Shown piece by piece: positions 9,837 to 19,212 of a stretch of 64,000 nucleotides of DNA (the stretch's first letter is position 1; each line of letters starts with the position of its first letter). The notes beneath the pieces are model-generated. The model did not search any database. It was given only the letters and a program-made list of their open reading frames with translations, and was not told where the DNA came from. The position numbers were made by a program, and so were the translations under genes. The DNA is from Candidatus Dadabacteria bacterium (lineage in GTDB: Bacteria; Desulfobacterota_D; UBA1144; Nemesobacterales; Nemesobacteraceae), in the NCBI GenBank assembly GCA_951812945.1, contig CATOTB010000001.1:800198-864197 (forward strand). The letters run 5' to 3'.

Positions 9837-10427
9837 TCGCCCAGCTGGTATCTTACGAACCTTTTCACAACTATGTTTTCGCCGATCTTGGCTATCAGGC
9901 TGTTTACAAGGTCGATGATCTTCATTTTGGGATCTCTTATGTAGGGCTGCTCAAGAAGGCATATTTCCTCGAAAAACTTGTTTATCCTTCCCGCAAACCA
10001 TTTTTTCCGCTATATTCTCGGGTTTTCCCGATTCCATAGCTTCTGCCTTGAGAATCCGCCTTTCATTTTCTATTTCGTCTTCTGAAACTTCTTCCTTTCT
10101 TACGTAAATCGGATTGTTTGCCGCTATCTGCATCGCAACTTCCCTGCAGAGATTCTGAACTCTCGTTTCTGGCCACAAAGTCCGTTTCGCAGTTAACCTC
10201 AAAGCATTACTCCGATCTTGCCGCCCGCATGAACGTATGAGGATATAATTCCCTGATCCGTTTTTCTGGTGGTTTTTTTAGACGCTTTCGCAACGCCTTT
10301 TATTCTCAGAACCTCGGAGGCCTTTTCGAGTCCCCATCGTTTCCACAAGAGCATTCTTGCAGTCAAGAAAAGGAGCGCCCGTCTTTTCTCTCAACTCTTT
10401 TACCATTGTTGCTTTGATTTCAGCCAT
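9833..10427 (-). pseudogene. tsf: Elongation factor Ts, reading frame broken by indels
   Basis: EF-Ts recycles EF-Tu by GDP/GTP exchange. The recognisable pieces are the start region ([19 protein letters not shown] with the following DCKNAL), [20 protein letters not shown] in the core, and the closing [12 protein letters not shown], but they lie in different frames; the span of 595 bp is one base off a multiple of three. The length (about 197 codons) fits the short bacterial EF-Ts form. It begins 2 bp after the rpsB stop and its TGA overlaps the pyrH ATG, so operon structure is intact. Probably a functional gene in the organism with errors in this sequence. Confidence 0.85.
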
Positions 10428-10429
10428 TT

Positions 10430-11353
10430 CTAATCCTCTTTTTTATCTTCCGTGTTCTCCGATATTTCCTTCTGCGCCTGAGCTTTTTCACTTTCCGAAG
10501 ATTCAGAAATCGCTACCGAAACGAAGCTCTCTTCATTCTCGTTTGACTCAGCTTCCTGAAAACAAAGACTTTCCTTTCTTACCACTACCCCCTGGAGACT
10601 GTCTTCTTTTACCTGCTTCTACCTCTCCGCTCACCAGTTTCTCCTGGTATATGTGACTTCCCCTCGATGCAGGCGTCAGCTACTTTTGAGGTGAACAGCT
10701 TTTATTGCTCTTATGGCGTCGTCATTGCTCGGAATCGGATAATCCGCGTTTGCGGGGTCGCAGTTAGTATCCACGATCGCTATGACCGGTATCCGACAGG
10801 GTCCTCGCCTCTTTTATGGCTATGTGTTCTTTTTTGGTGTCTACGACAAAAATAGCGTCGGGAACCTGCTTCATGCTCACTATTCCACCCAGAAGTCCCT
10901 CAAGCTTCATACATTCTCTTCTGAGGTTTTTCGCTTCCTTTTTCGGAAGCAGTTCCATCTGCCCGTCTTCTTCAAGCCTTTTCAGTTCCAGCAGGTAATC
11001 AACCCTTGAACGTATCGTGTTGAAATTGGTAAGGGTTCCGCCCAGCCAACGCGTGTTTATGTAAGGCATGCTGCATCGGAGCGATTCTTCCTCGATTATT
11101 CCCTGGCCTGTTTCTTGGTTCCCACCAGCAAAACAGTTCCTCCGTCCGCCACTGTGTTTTTCACGTAATTAAACGCTCTGTGAAAAAGGGTGACGGTCTG
11201 CTGTAGGTCAATTATGTGAATACCGTTTCTTGCTCCGAAGATGAAGGATTTCATTTTCGGATTCCAGTGGCTTTTCTGGTGTCCGAAATGAACCCCCGCT
11301 TCAAGCAGGCTTTTCATGCTGAGTTTTTCGCTAACCGCGACTTCTTCTGTCAT
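10430..11353 (-). pseudogene. rpsB: 30S ribosomal protein S2, reading frame broken by indels
   Basis: The first 85 residues read cleanly ([20 protein letters not shown], then [14 protein letters not shown]), and a second clean block starts MPYINTRWLGGTLTNFNTIR and runs to [19 protein letters not shown]. The next core block, with [20 protein letters not shown], is in another frame. After the S2 core there is an acidic Glu/Ser-rich tail of roughly 60 residues (ending [10 protein letters not shown]), longer than in E. coli S2. At least three frame changes. It is first in the rpsB-tsf-pyrH-frr operon and has GGAGGA 5 bp before the ATG. Confidence 0.85.
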
Positions 11354-11386
11354 TAATATCCTCCGAATTCCTTTGCAAATCAGGTT

Positions 11387-11415
11387 TTAATACCAGAAAA
11401 ACGATTATTAATCAA
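11387..11415 (-). promoter_or_regulatory. Putative promoter of the rpsB-tsf-pyrH-frr operon
   Basis: Read on the minus strand: TTGATT (11415-11410), 17 bp, TATTAA (11392-11387), about 34 bp before the rpsB ATG. An inverted repeat (GGTATG/CATACC, 11423-11443, 9-nt spacer) lies just upstream. Match by eye; this is within the error-rich stretch. Confidence 0.4.
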
Positions 11416-11472
11416 GTTGTTGGGTATGATAATGTCCCATACCACCGATGCCGGAAGCTTGAAGAAGATAAG

Positions 11473-12359
11473 ATGAAATATCTCCTAGTAGCAAATCCCA
11501 AGGCGGGCACAAAAGCGCTTGATGCAACACTTGAGCAGGTCCATCGGGCTTTTGAAGCGAGAAAAATTGTCCACGAGCTGAGATTTACGCAGTTTGCCGG
11601 GCATGCCGCGAAGATCGCCGCAGAAGGGCTCCGTGAAGGATTTACCCACATGATTTCTCTTGGAGGGGATGGTACGTCAAGCGAGATCGTAAGTTCGATC
11701 CTCGCACCGAAACTGTTTTCGGAATTATTCCGGGGGGCAGCGGAAACGATTTTTCGAAGGCCGCGGTATTCCGCTTGATACGCAATCGGCCTTGGAAAAT
11801 GTTTTCCTCGGGCCGGACGAGAAAGGCCGACGTGGCTTTTGTTGACGAAAAATGTTTTATAAACGGTTTCGGGGTCGGGATGGATGGCGCCGTGGCGCAC
11901 GCTTTTGGTGAACTGGGCCTCAGGCGTTTCGGTTCTTTGGCTACATCGTCGGAGCGGTAATCGAGGCGTTCCGGTTTCAGGGGTTTGTCTCCGAGGTGGA
12001 TGGAGAGGTTGGCGCTACGGCCGCAGGAGCAGGAAACTGCTTCTTTTCGGAGCCTCGAACGGTCCTTTTCAGGGCGGAAAGTTCAACTTGGCTCCCAGGC
12101 GGACATATTCGACGGGTATCTCGATATCCATATAATAAGTGACATGAATCCACTGGGAAGACTTTTTAAGATACAAAAGGTACTGAGGGTCGTCACGAGG
12201 GACTTCGGGAAGTCAGTATTGTGAGGGCCAAGCAATTGAAGTTTGAAACCTTTACCGATCTTCCGGCGCACATGGACGGGGAGGACATTCACTCTTCGTT
12301 CCGGAAGACACTCTATACATATTGGAGAGCAAGGCGTAAATATTATAGTTCCCGCGTAG
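11473..12359 (+). pseudogene. Diacylglycerol/sphingosine kinase-family protein, broken by indels
   Basis: The clean start MKYLLVANPKAGTKALDA and the ATP-binding GGDGTSSEIVSSIL (about residue 66 onward) are diagnostic of the YegS/BmrU/DagK lipid kinase family, which phosphorylates diacylglycerol or related lipids at the membrane. Later family blocks are in other frames: IIPGGSGNDFSKAAGIPLDT, INGFGVGMDGAVAHAFGELG, FFGASNGPFQGGKFNLAP and LPAHMDGEDIHSSF. At least four frame changes; the reconstructed end is a TAG at 12357-12359 after NIIVPA. All blocks stay recognisable, so this is likely a real gene with sequence errors. Confidence 0.75.
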
Positions 12360-12405
12360 TCTGGACACCCGGAAGCTGTTTACGTGGCGTGCAAGGGTAG
12401 CGTTG

Positions 12406-13129
12406 ATGAAGAAGACAAGAGACAATCTGGCGATAATTCTTTCCTCCTTGTTCACTGCATTCTGGGGCTCTGTAGGAATTGTGACATCGCTTTTCGCCAA
12501 CAGGCATCTTATAAAGTGTTCCGTGCGGCCCTGGGGAAAAACGGTTCTCTGGGCATGCGGGGTGCGGCTTGACGTAGAGGGGACTGAAAATTTCCGGACG
12601 GTCCTTTCATAGTGATGTTCAACCACCAGAGTTCTTCGACATACCTGTTTTTTTCCGCAGTGCTGCCTTTTGAGTGGAAGGCCGTCATGAAGAATGAAGT
12701 TGCCTCGATTCCTTTTGTGGGCTGGGTGTGCACGTTGGGTGGACATTATTTTGTCGCGAGGGACGGTTCGGTCGGGGATACGAACAGAGTCCGGGAAATA
12801 ATAAGAAAAATAAGGAAGGGACCTTCGTGGTTATAGCACCCGAAGGCACGAGAAGTGAGGATGGAACGCTGCTTCCTTTCAAGCAGGGCGGTTTTCTTAT
12901 GGCGTCGCTCTCAAGGGTGCCGGTTGTGCCGATGATCATATGGGGAAGCAAGGATGTAAGAAAAAAAGGTTCCTACAAACTTAATACCGACAAGGATATT
13001 GTGGTTAGAGTTCTTCCCCCGATAGATACCGCAAGCTTCCCCAAGGGGAAAGAGGGTGGCGAGCAACTTGAGGGCGTTGTTAGGGAGAGGATGCTTTGCG
13101 AAATTGAAAAAATCCTTGACAGGCGTTAG
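12406..13129 (+). pseudogene. 1-acyl-glycerol-3-phosphate acyltransferase (PlsC family), broken by indels
   Basis: An acyltransferase for phospholipid synthesis at the inner membrane. It starts MKKTRDNLAIILSSLFTAFW (one membrane segment) with AAGGG 8 bp upstream. The catalytic HX4D motif is split: as written, the sequence at about 12618-12650 reads NHQSSSTYLFFSA, but shifting one frame for about 20 bases gives NHQSSFDIPVFF, the intact motif; the shift back falls in a T-run. Later blocks are APEGTRSEDGTLLPFKQGGF (substrate-binding EGTR) and PVVPMIIWG. A second break near 12835 precedes IAPEGT. It sits 46 bp after the lipid kinase, which suits a lipid-synthesis pair. Confidence 0.78.
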
Positions 13130-13220
13130 GCTTATAGGTTGGTTGGAGCTTTAGTTCACTACTGTTTTGCTTACCCCTTTGCCTGTATCCTGATACGGGT
13201 TGTGTGAGGTTGTCTCTTTT

Positions 13221-14873
13221 ATGAATGATCAGGCAATTGCGGACTTGGATCTGCGTACCATAACGGCGCTTGCCGGAATGCCGAAGATAAAGAATCTGGT
13301 GAACCCCAAGAATCCGGCGGAAATGTCGCAGCGGGTCATCGTAACCTTCAAGCCGATTCCCAGGAATTACCCGGAGACCGAGATAAGCGCATACAGGGAG
13401 AGACTCAGAAACTCTCTTCTCGGCAACGGGGTCAACGTGATTCCCTGGGAAGACGCCACGAGCGAGGACTCATCTTACGGAATGTTCTCGAAGCTCATGG
13501 GGCGTAGGTCTGTTAAGAGGAAGGTAAACGCCGTAATAGACGTTAAGAAGAGGCCGTCTCCGATCAGGTGGTTTCTGAGCAATGTAGCGGAGAATATCTA
13601 CAAGCTTGCCAGGAAAGACAGCCTTTCTGTAAGCAGCATACTCAAAATAAGCGGCTGGGCTGACGATTTCACCGTGGGTTATCTCCAGGATCCTTATAAC
13701 ACCCAGGTTATCACGATAATGTCCCTTGACCCTGAGTTTGAGAACCAGGATACGACCTACGATGAAAAAATCTCAATAGGACTGAAAAACCTGATAACCA
13801 ACATGTCGGAGATCGTGATAGGGGTTTCACACAGCAAGTTCGGGATAACAAACATGAATTTATCCGATTCCATATACACCCATGATCAGCTTGATGATTT
13901 CGTACTCTATTCGCTTATTCCGAAGATATACGCCCCGATAAAACCGCCTGTTCTGACGCGTTTTTCCGTAAGCGAGTACGACCCGCAGGAATTTGAGTAT
14001 GCAAGGAGACTGTCTGCTTTGGGCGCGGCCCTCAAGAGCACCGATCTCTTTCCCGCGGGGTCAAAGTTTTCAGATGCGATAAAGCGTCTGTCGCACAGGG
14101 ACGTGGCGAACAAGATACTTGACGGAAGAACCGGCGTTTCATACGGATTCATAGCGCTTGCCGAACCTCCCGGATACGAGGGGGAGAAGTACATTGACGA
14201 GAGCATGTGGAATTCCCTGCAGGAGATTCCGGATTATAATCCCGATGAGGTAAGAGCGGCTTCAAACAACAGGTGGTATGTCAAGACCCTTCTCGGCGAC
14301 AGGACGGTTTACCAGCAGGTTCCGGACATATGGATCGTCACTTCAAGGTCGGGATGCGATAAGACAAATCTGAATCCGGATTCGGATATAGTAAGAATCG
14401 GCCTTGTAAAAGGGAAACTTCATCTTGAGATACCGAGAGGAGTCGATCTGGGAAGAAAAGATATAAGGCCGTCCTTTGACACTTACGTGATACTCTCTCA
14501 GGCTCTTTCCTCGGCTCTTTATGCCCCCGCTCTTATCGAGAAGGAAATGTCCATTTTGCATTTCCACGGCTACCCTGATCCATCCTGGTTCGGCGTGAGC
14601 GAACACCACGCCGGAGCCCAGAATCCTTCTCTTCCCTGCGGCACGGTGGAAGCCGCGCTTCTGAACTATTCTGCGGTTTACGAAACCGCGGCCAAAAATG
14701 GCAGCGACATAAAGCTTTTATGTCTTGTTGAGTCAGACCATGGGGTTAATGTTCTCGGGCCTGACAGAGAGTACTTGGTGCAAAGACTTCTTGCGGGTTC
14801 AAGCGAGGGTCACATACTCCTCGGCGGGAAATATCTTCCCATGCTTAAGCGGCAAAATGTCGCTTCGCAATAG
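13221..14873 (+). CDS. Uncharacterised 550-residue cytosolic protein
   Basis: I do not recognise this protein. The start chosen is the ATG at 13221 (MNDQAIADLDLRT); a GTG at 13200 would add seven residues. It has no signal peptide and no membrane segments, is evenly charged, and looks like a large soluble enzyme or binding protein. Landmarks: residues about 85-120 are basic (FSKLMGRRSVKRKVNAVIDV), and a C-terminal region near residue 450 holds an unusual His-rich stretch (HFHGYPDPSWFGVSEHHAGA) that could bind metal. Codon use matches neighbouring host genes. It is followed 12 bp later by a hydroxyacid dehydrogenase and then an acryloyl-CoA-reductase-like gene, so all three may form one operon. 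Confidence 0.8.
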   Translation: MNDQAIADLDLRTITALAGMPKIKNLVNPKNPAEMSQRVIVTFKPIPRNYPETEISAYRERLRNSLLGNGVNVIPWEDATSEDSSYGMFSKLMGRRSVKRKVNAVIDVKKRPSPIRWFLSNVAENIYKLARKDSLSVSSILKISGWADDFTVGYLQDPYNTQVITIMSLDPEFENQDTTYDEKISIGLKNLITNMSEIVIGVSHSKFGITNMNLSDSIYTHDQLDDFVLYSLIPKIYAPIKPPVLTRFSVSEYDPQEFEYARRLSALGAALKSTDLFPAGSKFSDAIKRLSHRDVANKILDGRTGVSYGFIALAEPPGYEGEKYIDESMWNSLQEIPDYNPDEVRAASNNRWYVKTLLGDRTVYQQVPDIWIVTSRSGCDKTNLNPDSDIVRIGLVKGKLHLEIPRGVDLGRKDIRPSFDTYVILSQALSSALYAPALIEKEMSILHFHGYPDPSWFGVSEHHAGAQNPSLPCGTVEAALLNYSAVYETAAKNGSDIKLLCLVESDHGVNVLGPDREYLVQRLLAGSSEGHILLGGKYLPMLKRQNVASQ

Positions 14874-14885
14874 TTTTCAGCGGAA

Positions 14886-15794
14886 ATGGATCAAACAAGG
14901 CCCGGACAGAACTCAATAGGCTGGATAGGAACGGGAATCATGGGGGCGCCCATGTGTGGGCACCTGATTCACTCCGGATACCGCGTTTTTGTTTTCAACA
15001 GAACTAAGGAGAAGGCCGGGGAACTTCTAGGCGAAGGGGCCGGCTGGTGCAACTCTCCGGCTGAGGTAGTCGCCAAGGCTGATGTTATCTTTACGATTGT
15101 CGGTTACCCCGATGACGTAAGGGAAGTATATTTTGGTCACGGAGGGCTTCTTCTTGAGCCCCCACCCGGTCGTATATTCGTCGACATGACCACAACCGAG
15201 CCGACTCTTGCAAGGGAAATATACGAAAAGGCTCTCGGTTCCGGCTGCTTCTCTCTGGACGCGCCGGTTTCTGGGGGAGACGTGGGGGCGGTTAAGGGAG
15301 AACTTTCAATAATGGTCGGAGGGGATGAGGAGGTCTTCGATTCTGTAAAACTGCTCCTGGGGCTTTTTGGAAAAAACATCGTGTATCAGGGAAAAGCGGG
15401 TTCCGGTCAGCACGCGAAGATGTGCAACCAGATTACGGTAGCGGGAGTAATGATAGGAATCTGTGAGAACCTGATGTACTGTCAGAGGGCGGGGCTTGAT
15501 CCCCATACCATGCTTCGCTCCGTAGGAAGCGGCGCGGCCTCGAGCTGGCTTCTGAACAACCTAGGCCCGAGAATCATGGATGGGGATTACGATCCGGGCT
15601 TTTTCGTTGAGCACTTCATAAAAGACATGAAGATTGCTCTCGACGAATCGCGGCGTATGGGAATTGATCTTCCCGGACTTGCCCTTGTTAAATCCCTTTA
15701 TGAAAGGGCGAGAGCCCTCGGGCACGGGAAGCTCGGAACGCAGGCGCTTTTACTGGCGCTTGAGGATCTTTGCGGAAATGAAAACCGAAAATGA
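14886..15794 (+). CDS. Beta-hydroxyacid dehydrogenase (3-hydroxyisobutyrate dehydrogenase family)
   Basis: A 302-residue NAD(P)-dependent oxidoreductase. N-terminal Rossmann motif GWIGTGIMGAPMCGHLIHSG (residues about 10-29), NRTKEKA after the second strand (Arg suggests NADP preference), the substrate signature DAPVSGGDVGAVKGELSIMV and the catalytic-lysine region GSGQHAKMCNQ. These fit the 3-hydroxyisobutyrate/tartronate-semialdehyde/GLYR1 group; the exact substrate is not determined. It lies 12 bp downstream of the 550-residue protein and 12 bp upstream of an AcuI-like gene. Confidence 0.9.
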   Translation: MDQTRPGQNSIGWIGTGIMGAPMCGHLIHSGYRVFVFNRTKEKAGELLGEGAGWCNSPAEVVAKADVIFTIVGYPDDVREVYFGHGGLLLEPPPGRIFVDMTTTEPTLAREIYEKALGSGCFSLDAPVSGGDVGAVKGELSIMVGGDEEVFDSVKLLLGLFGKNIVYQGKAGSGQHAKMCNQITVAGVMIGICENLMYCQRAGLDPHTMLRSVGSGAASSWLLNNLGPRIMDGDYDPGFFVEHFIKDMKIALDESRRMGIDLPGLALVKSLYERARALGHGKLGTQALLLALEDLCGNENRK

Positions 15795-15806
15795 AGGAGG
15801 TTCAGG

Positions 15807-16808
15807 ATGAGTTCTCAAAACTTTAAGGCAATGGTTGTAAGCAAAACCGAAGAGGGGGAATTTACGAGGGAAATCGCAACCAGGCCAATCGACAGCCTGC
15901 CCGCGGGGGAAGTGCTCTTAAACGTAAAGTATTCATCCCTGAACTATAAGGATGCGCTTTCTGCCGTAGGAAACAGGGGTGTTACCAGAAATTACCCCCA
16001 TACTCCGGGCGTTGACGCCGCCGGTATAGTTGAACATTCGGAGAGCGGGGAATTTCAACCCGGAGATAAGGTTATAGTGCATGGCTACGACCTTGGAATG
16101 GATACTTCCGGGGGGTTCGGACAGTACGTGAGGGTTCCGGCTGACTGGGTGGTTAACCTGCCTGCGGGGCTTGATCTCAAGGAGTCGATGATGTACGGAA
16201 CCGCAGGTTTTACCGCAGCTCAGTCCGTGTTGAGAATCGTGGAGGGGGGAGTAAGGTCGGAAGACGGGAAAATTCTTGTCACGGGGGCGACGGGAGGGGT
16301 CGGCAGCATGGCTGTAGCAGTTCTGGCGAAAGCTGGATACAGCGTGACGGCTTCCACGGGAAAAACCGCCCAAGAACAGTTTCTGGGGGGTCTGGGGGCG
16401 GAAGAAATCATCGGAAGAGAGGACTTAACCGATCCTTCGGGCAGACTTCTGCTTAAGGGACAGTGGGCCGGGGTGGTCGATACAGTGGGTGGAGAGATGC
16501 TTGCCACCGCCATTAAATCCACGAGACAGAGAGGCGTTGTGACGACATGCGGAAATGTCGCCTCTCACGAACTCAACACTAATGTCTATCCGTTTATATT
16601 GAGGGGAATTACGCTTGCGGGCATAGATTCGGCGAGCTGCCCGATGGAGCGAAGACGGCTTGTATGGGAAAAGATGTCAGCCGAGTGGAAGCTTGATATT
16701 CTTGAGCAGATGTGCAAAACGGTCTGCCTGGAAGATCTTGATCCTGAGATAGACGTTATACTGAAAGGCGGTCAGGTCGGGAGAGTTGTGGTTGATCTTT
16801 GGAATTAG
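15807..16808 (+). CDS. acuI: Acryloyl-CoA reductase-like quinone oxidoreductase (AcuI/YhdH)
   Basis: A 333-residue MDR-superfamily reductase without zinc. The opening (FKAMVVSKTEEGEF), the SSLNYKDALSAVGNRGVTRNYP block, TPGVDAAGIV, GWDL-type loop (YDLGMDTSGGFGQYVRVP) and VTGATGGVGSMAVAVLAKAG (NADPH-binding, about residue 153) are all hallmarks of YhdH/AcuI proteins. Characterised AcuI enzymes reduce acryloyl-CoA to propanoyl-CoA with NADPH, detoxifying acrylate, for example from DMSP. The preceding dehydrogenase could act on 3-hydroxypropionate-type intermediates, but that link is inference. AAGGAGG sits 7 bp before the ATG. Confidence 0.9.
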   Translation: MSSQNFKAMVVSKTEEGEFTREIATRPIDSLPAGEVLLNVKYSSLNYKDALSAVGNRGVTRNYPHTPGVDAAGIVEHSESGEFQPGDKVIVHGYDLGMDTSGGFGQYVRVPADWVVNLPAGLDLKESMMYGTAGFTAAQSVLRIVEGGVRSEDGKILVTGATGGVGSMAVAVLAKAGYSVTASTGKTAQEQFLGGLGAEEIIGREDLTDPSGRLLLKGQWAGVVDTVGGEMLATAIKSTRQRGVVTTCGNVASHELNTNVYPFILRGITLAGIDSASCPMERRRLVWEKMSAEWKLDILEQMCKTVCLEDLDPEIDVILKGGQVGRVVVDLWN

Positions 16809-16849
16809 AAATTCGCAACTTACCAAAAACATTAAGAAAAACGCAGGTG

Positions 16850-17125
16850 TTAACGGTAGAATTCCAAGTAGAAACAAACACTGCCTATCGCCTCCACTTC
16901 ATGCGGAACTTCCGGCTCCACGATTCCGGGCATATCCGGCGAAAGCTCAATTTCTTCAATCTCTGGCGTGAGGATGCGATAAAGTAGCCTCCCCTCCAAT
17001 ATGACTATCCTTGCCCAGGTATCGGCTTTGGTTCTGTGGGATTTCTGCAGGTTTACCGGTATAGAGGATTCGGAAAACACCGGGCTCTTCGCATAGCTTG
17101 AAACATCTTTCGGTAATAACTTCAT
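16850..17125 (-). CDS. DUF1971 (YeaR/TehB-type cupin) protein
   Basis: A 91-residue protein that fits DUF1971 along its whole length: LPKDVSSYAKSPVFSESSIP at the start, HRTKADTWARIVILEGRLLY in the middle and IVEPEVPHEVEAIGSVCFYL near the end. Members include YeaR of E. coli and the extension of some tellurite-resistance TehB proteins; they have a small beta-barrel, and their exact job is unsettled. GAGGT lies 7 bp before the ATG. It converges on the acuI-like gene. Confidence 0.85.
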   Translation of the reverse strand: MKLLPKDVSSYAKSPVFSESSIPVNLQKSHRTKADTWARIVILEGRLLYRILTPEIEEIELSPDMPGIVEPEVPHEVEAIGSVCFYLEFYR

Positions 17126-17369
17126 GACAGCACCTCAACTCTCAACAACTTGGGTCTAGGGACTCTATAGCATGCCCACGGTAGTGTCAAATCAGTATAA
17201 TAGGACATTAGTTGCGATTAGCTCTGTTTCTTTTAAAGACCTAACAGCTCCTGCAACAACGTCACACGGCCATTTCTCTGTATACTTTCTGACCTCTTCC
17301 TAAAATGACGATTCTCAAAAAAACATGTACTTTAAACAAATGCATATTTTAGTGATTGAGGCTTTGAGA

Positions 17370-17813
17370 ATGACAATGAAGAACGGGACATTTTTTTTGT
17401 TTTTCTTGGCCGTGGCCATGTCATGGAACACGGCTTTTGCGGAAAAGCATTTTTCCGAATCCCCTCCGGGCGCCAAGGCGTATATCATTTCTCCGAAAGA
17501 CGGGGAGGTTGTCAGCAAGACTTTCACCGTGAGATTCGGACTGGTTAACATGGGAGTCGCTCCGGCCGGGGTCAAGCTTCCAAATACCGGGCATCACCAT
17601 CTGTTAATCGATCTTGAAAATCTGCCGGACATGGAAAAACCTCTTGTTTTCAGCGAGAACGTAAGGCACTTCGGAGGCGGACAGACGGAAACGGAGATAA
17701 CCCTTGCTCCCGGCAAGCATACACTGCGTTTGCTGCTGGGTAATTATTTGCACATACCTCATAAACCTCCCGTGCTTTCGGAGAAAATAACTGTGATAGT
17801 GAAAGACAAGTGA
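17370..17813 (+). CDS. Exported DUF4399 protein
   Basis: A 147-residue periplasmic protein. The chosen ATG gives a good signal peptide (basic start, FFLFFLAVAMSW core, cleavage near TAFAEK); an ATG 45 bp earlier at 17325 would put 15 extra residues before it. The mature part has the DUF4399 pattern: AYIISPKDGEVVSKTFTVRF, then NTGHHHLLID and PGKHTLRLLLGNYLHIPH. The His triplet recalls metal or ligand binding. Function of the family is unknown. It is followed by tRNA-Ser(UGA) 37 bp later. Confidence 0.85.
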   Translation: MTMKNGTFFLFFLAVAMSWNTAFAEKHFSESPPGAKAYIISPKDGEVVSKTFTVRFGLVNMGVAPAGVKLPNTGHHHLLIDLENLPDMEKPLVFSENVRHFGGGQTETEITLAPGKHTLRLLLGNYLHIPHKPPVLSEKITVIVKDK

Positions 17814-17850
17814 AGCGCGTCTGGTTTATCTGTATAATCTGACTTTTGCT

Positions 17851-17936
<86 letters not shown>

Positions 17937-18018
17937 ATATGTTTTGAACAAAACAACTGCAGATTCTCAGTAACAATCTTAAACAGTGTAATTCTGATCC
18001 ATATATCAAGAGATTCCG

Positions 18019-18882
18019 ATGGATAAACCCATGGCTGGAAAACTTTTTGTTGTCTCAACTCCTATAGGGAATCTTGAGGACGTTACTCTGAGGGCTCTTG
18101 ATGTTCTCAGAAATTGCCAGTTGATAGCGTGCGAGGATACTAGAAACACAAAGAAGCTTCTCGCCCGTTACTCAATCACAACTCCGGTTACAAGCTGTCA
18201 CGAGCATAATGAAATTGAGAAATCGTCCGGACTTCTTGAAAAACTCAAAGACGGCAAGAATGTGGCGCTGGTTTCCGATGCCGGGACTCCTTCTGTTTCT
18301 GACCCCGGGTGGAGGCTTGTAAATCTCTCAATTGAAAATAATATAGAAGTAGTTCCCGTCCCCGGTCCTTCGGCCGTTCTGTCCGCGCTTGTTGTCTCGG
18401 GACTTCCCACAGACAGTTTTCTCTTTCTCGGGTTTTTTCCGAAGATAATCGGCAAGAAGAAAGAGCTTCTAAAAGACGTAAAATGCTGCCCTTATACTTT
18501 CGTTTTTTACGAGTCCGCCAGGAGACTTTCACGTACATTGAGTCTTATGCTGGAAATTCTCGGCGATAGGAATATATGCGTTGCAAGGGAAATGACAAAA
18601 CTTTATGAAGAAGTGCTCAGGGGATCATTGTCCGAGGTGATTTCTGTTCTTTCAGAAAGAGAAACTCTGAAAGGGGAGGTGACGATAGTTGTGGAAGGGA
18701 GCAGGGACGGGCACTACGAAGCGTCTGCTGATACGGTTCAGAGGACGCTCCGGCTTCTCAGGGAAAAGGGATTTTCGCTGAGTGAAGCCGTTTCCCTTGT
18801 AAGCAGAGCCTTCGGAGTTTCTAAAAACGGAATATACAGAGTGGCTCTTGAAATCTGGAACGGCGATGGGTCGGTTTCGTGA
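18019..18882 (+). CDS. rsmI: 16S rRNA (cytidine-1402 2'-O)-methyltransferase
   Basis: A 287-residue tetrapyrrole-methylase-fold enzyme that 2'-O-methylates C1402 in the ribosomal P site. Clear motifs: GKLFVVSTPIGNLEDVTLRA at the start, CEDTRNTKKLL, the SAM-binding VALVSDAGTPSVSDPG (residues about 80-95), VPGPSAVLSALVVSGLP, and FYESARRL. The family's usual length is about 280. It starts 82 bp after tRNA-Ser. The stop is TGA, showing TGA is a true stop in this genome. Confidence 0.95.
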   Translation: MDKPMAGKLFVVSTPIGNLEDVTLRALDVLRNCQLIACEDTRNTKKLLARYSITTPVTSCHEHNEIEKSSGLLEKLKDGKNVALVSDAGTPSVSDPGWRLVNLSIENNIEVVPVPGPSAVLSALVVSGLPTDSFLFLGFFPKIIGKKKELLKDVKCCPYTFVFYESARRLSRTLSLMLEILGDRNICVAREMTKLYEEVLRGSLSEVISVLSERETLKGEVTIVVEGSRDGHYEASADTVQRTLRLLREKGFSLSEAVSLVSRAFGVSKNGIYRVALEIWNGDGSVS

Positions 18883-19212
18883 AAAAAGGAAAAGAATTTT
18901 GTCTCCGGTCTGCTTTCCTGTCGGCTGTTTTATCAGCTGTCGCCACAAAGGGCCGTCATAACCGCACCTGCGTCAACGATATGGGTGTTTTCTGCGGTTC
19001 CTGATAAAGTGTCTGCGCATTTCTTCAAGTCGATCAATAAAATCCATGTATTCTTATGCGGAAAAACATTATGTCTATCAACATAATAAATTCCGAAAAG
19101 TTGCTTCCGATCCAGAAGCAGTGAAGAAGATTAACGAACTGCTCCCTGATGTATCCGACAAGCTAAAGCTGAATATGCAGAGAGGTTTCTGAAGTCCAGG
19201 GAAGCTGATTGA
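18883..19212. other. Intergenic stretch with only weak ORFs
   Basis: About 330 bases without a convincing gene. The plus strand has a 48-codon ORF with an ATG at 19046 and a TGA at 19190-19192 (ending DKLKLNMQRGF). The minus strand is open without a standard start codon over roughly the same bases and ends VDAGAVMTALCGDS. The two overlap, so at most one can be coding, and neither has a clear ribosome binding site. This may be a gene remnant. Confidence 0.4.

Noticed and set aside
18950-19192. Overlapping small ORFs on both strands
   Set aside because: Neither has a clear start signal; they exclude each other and resemble no known family, so they are not called as genes.
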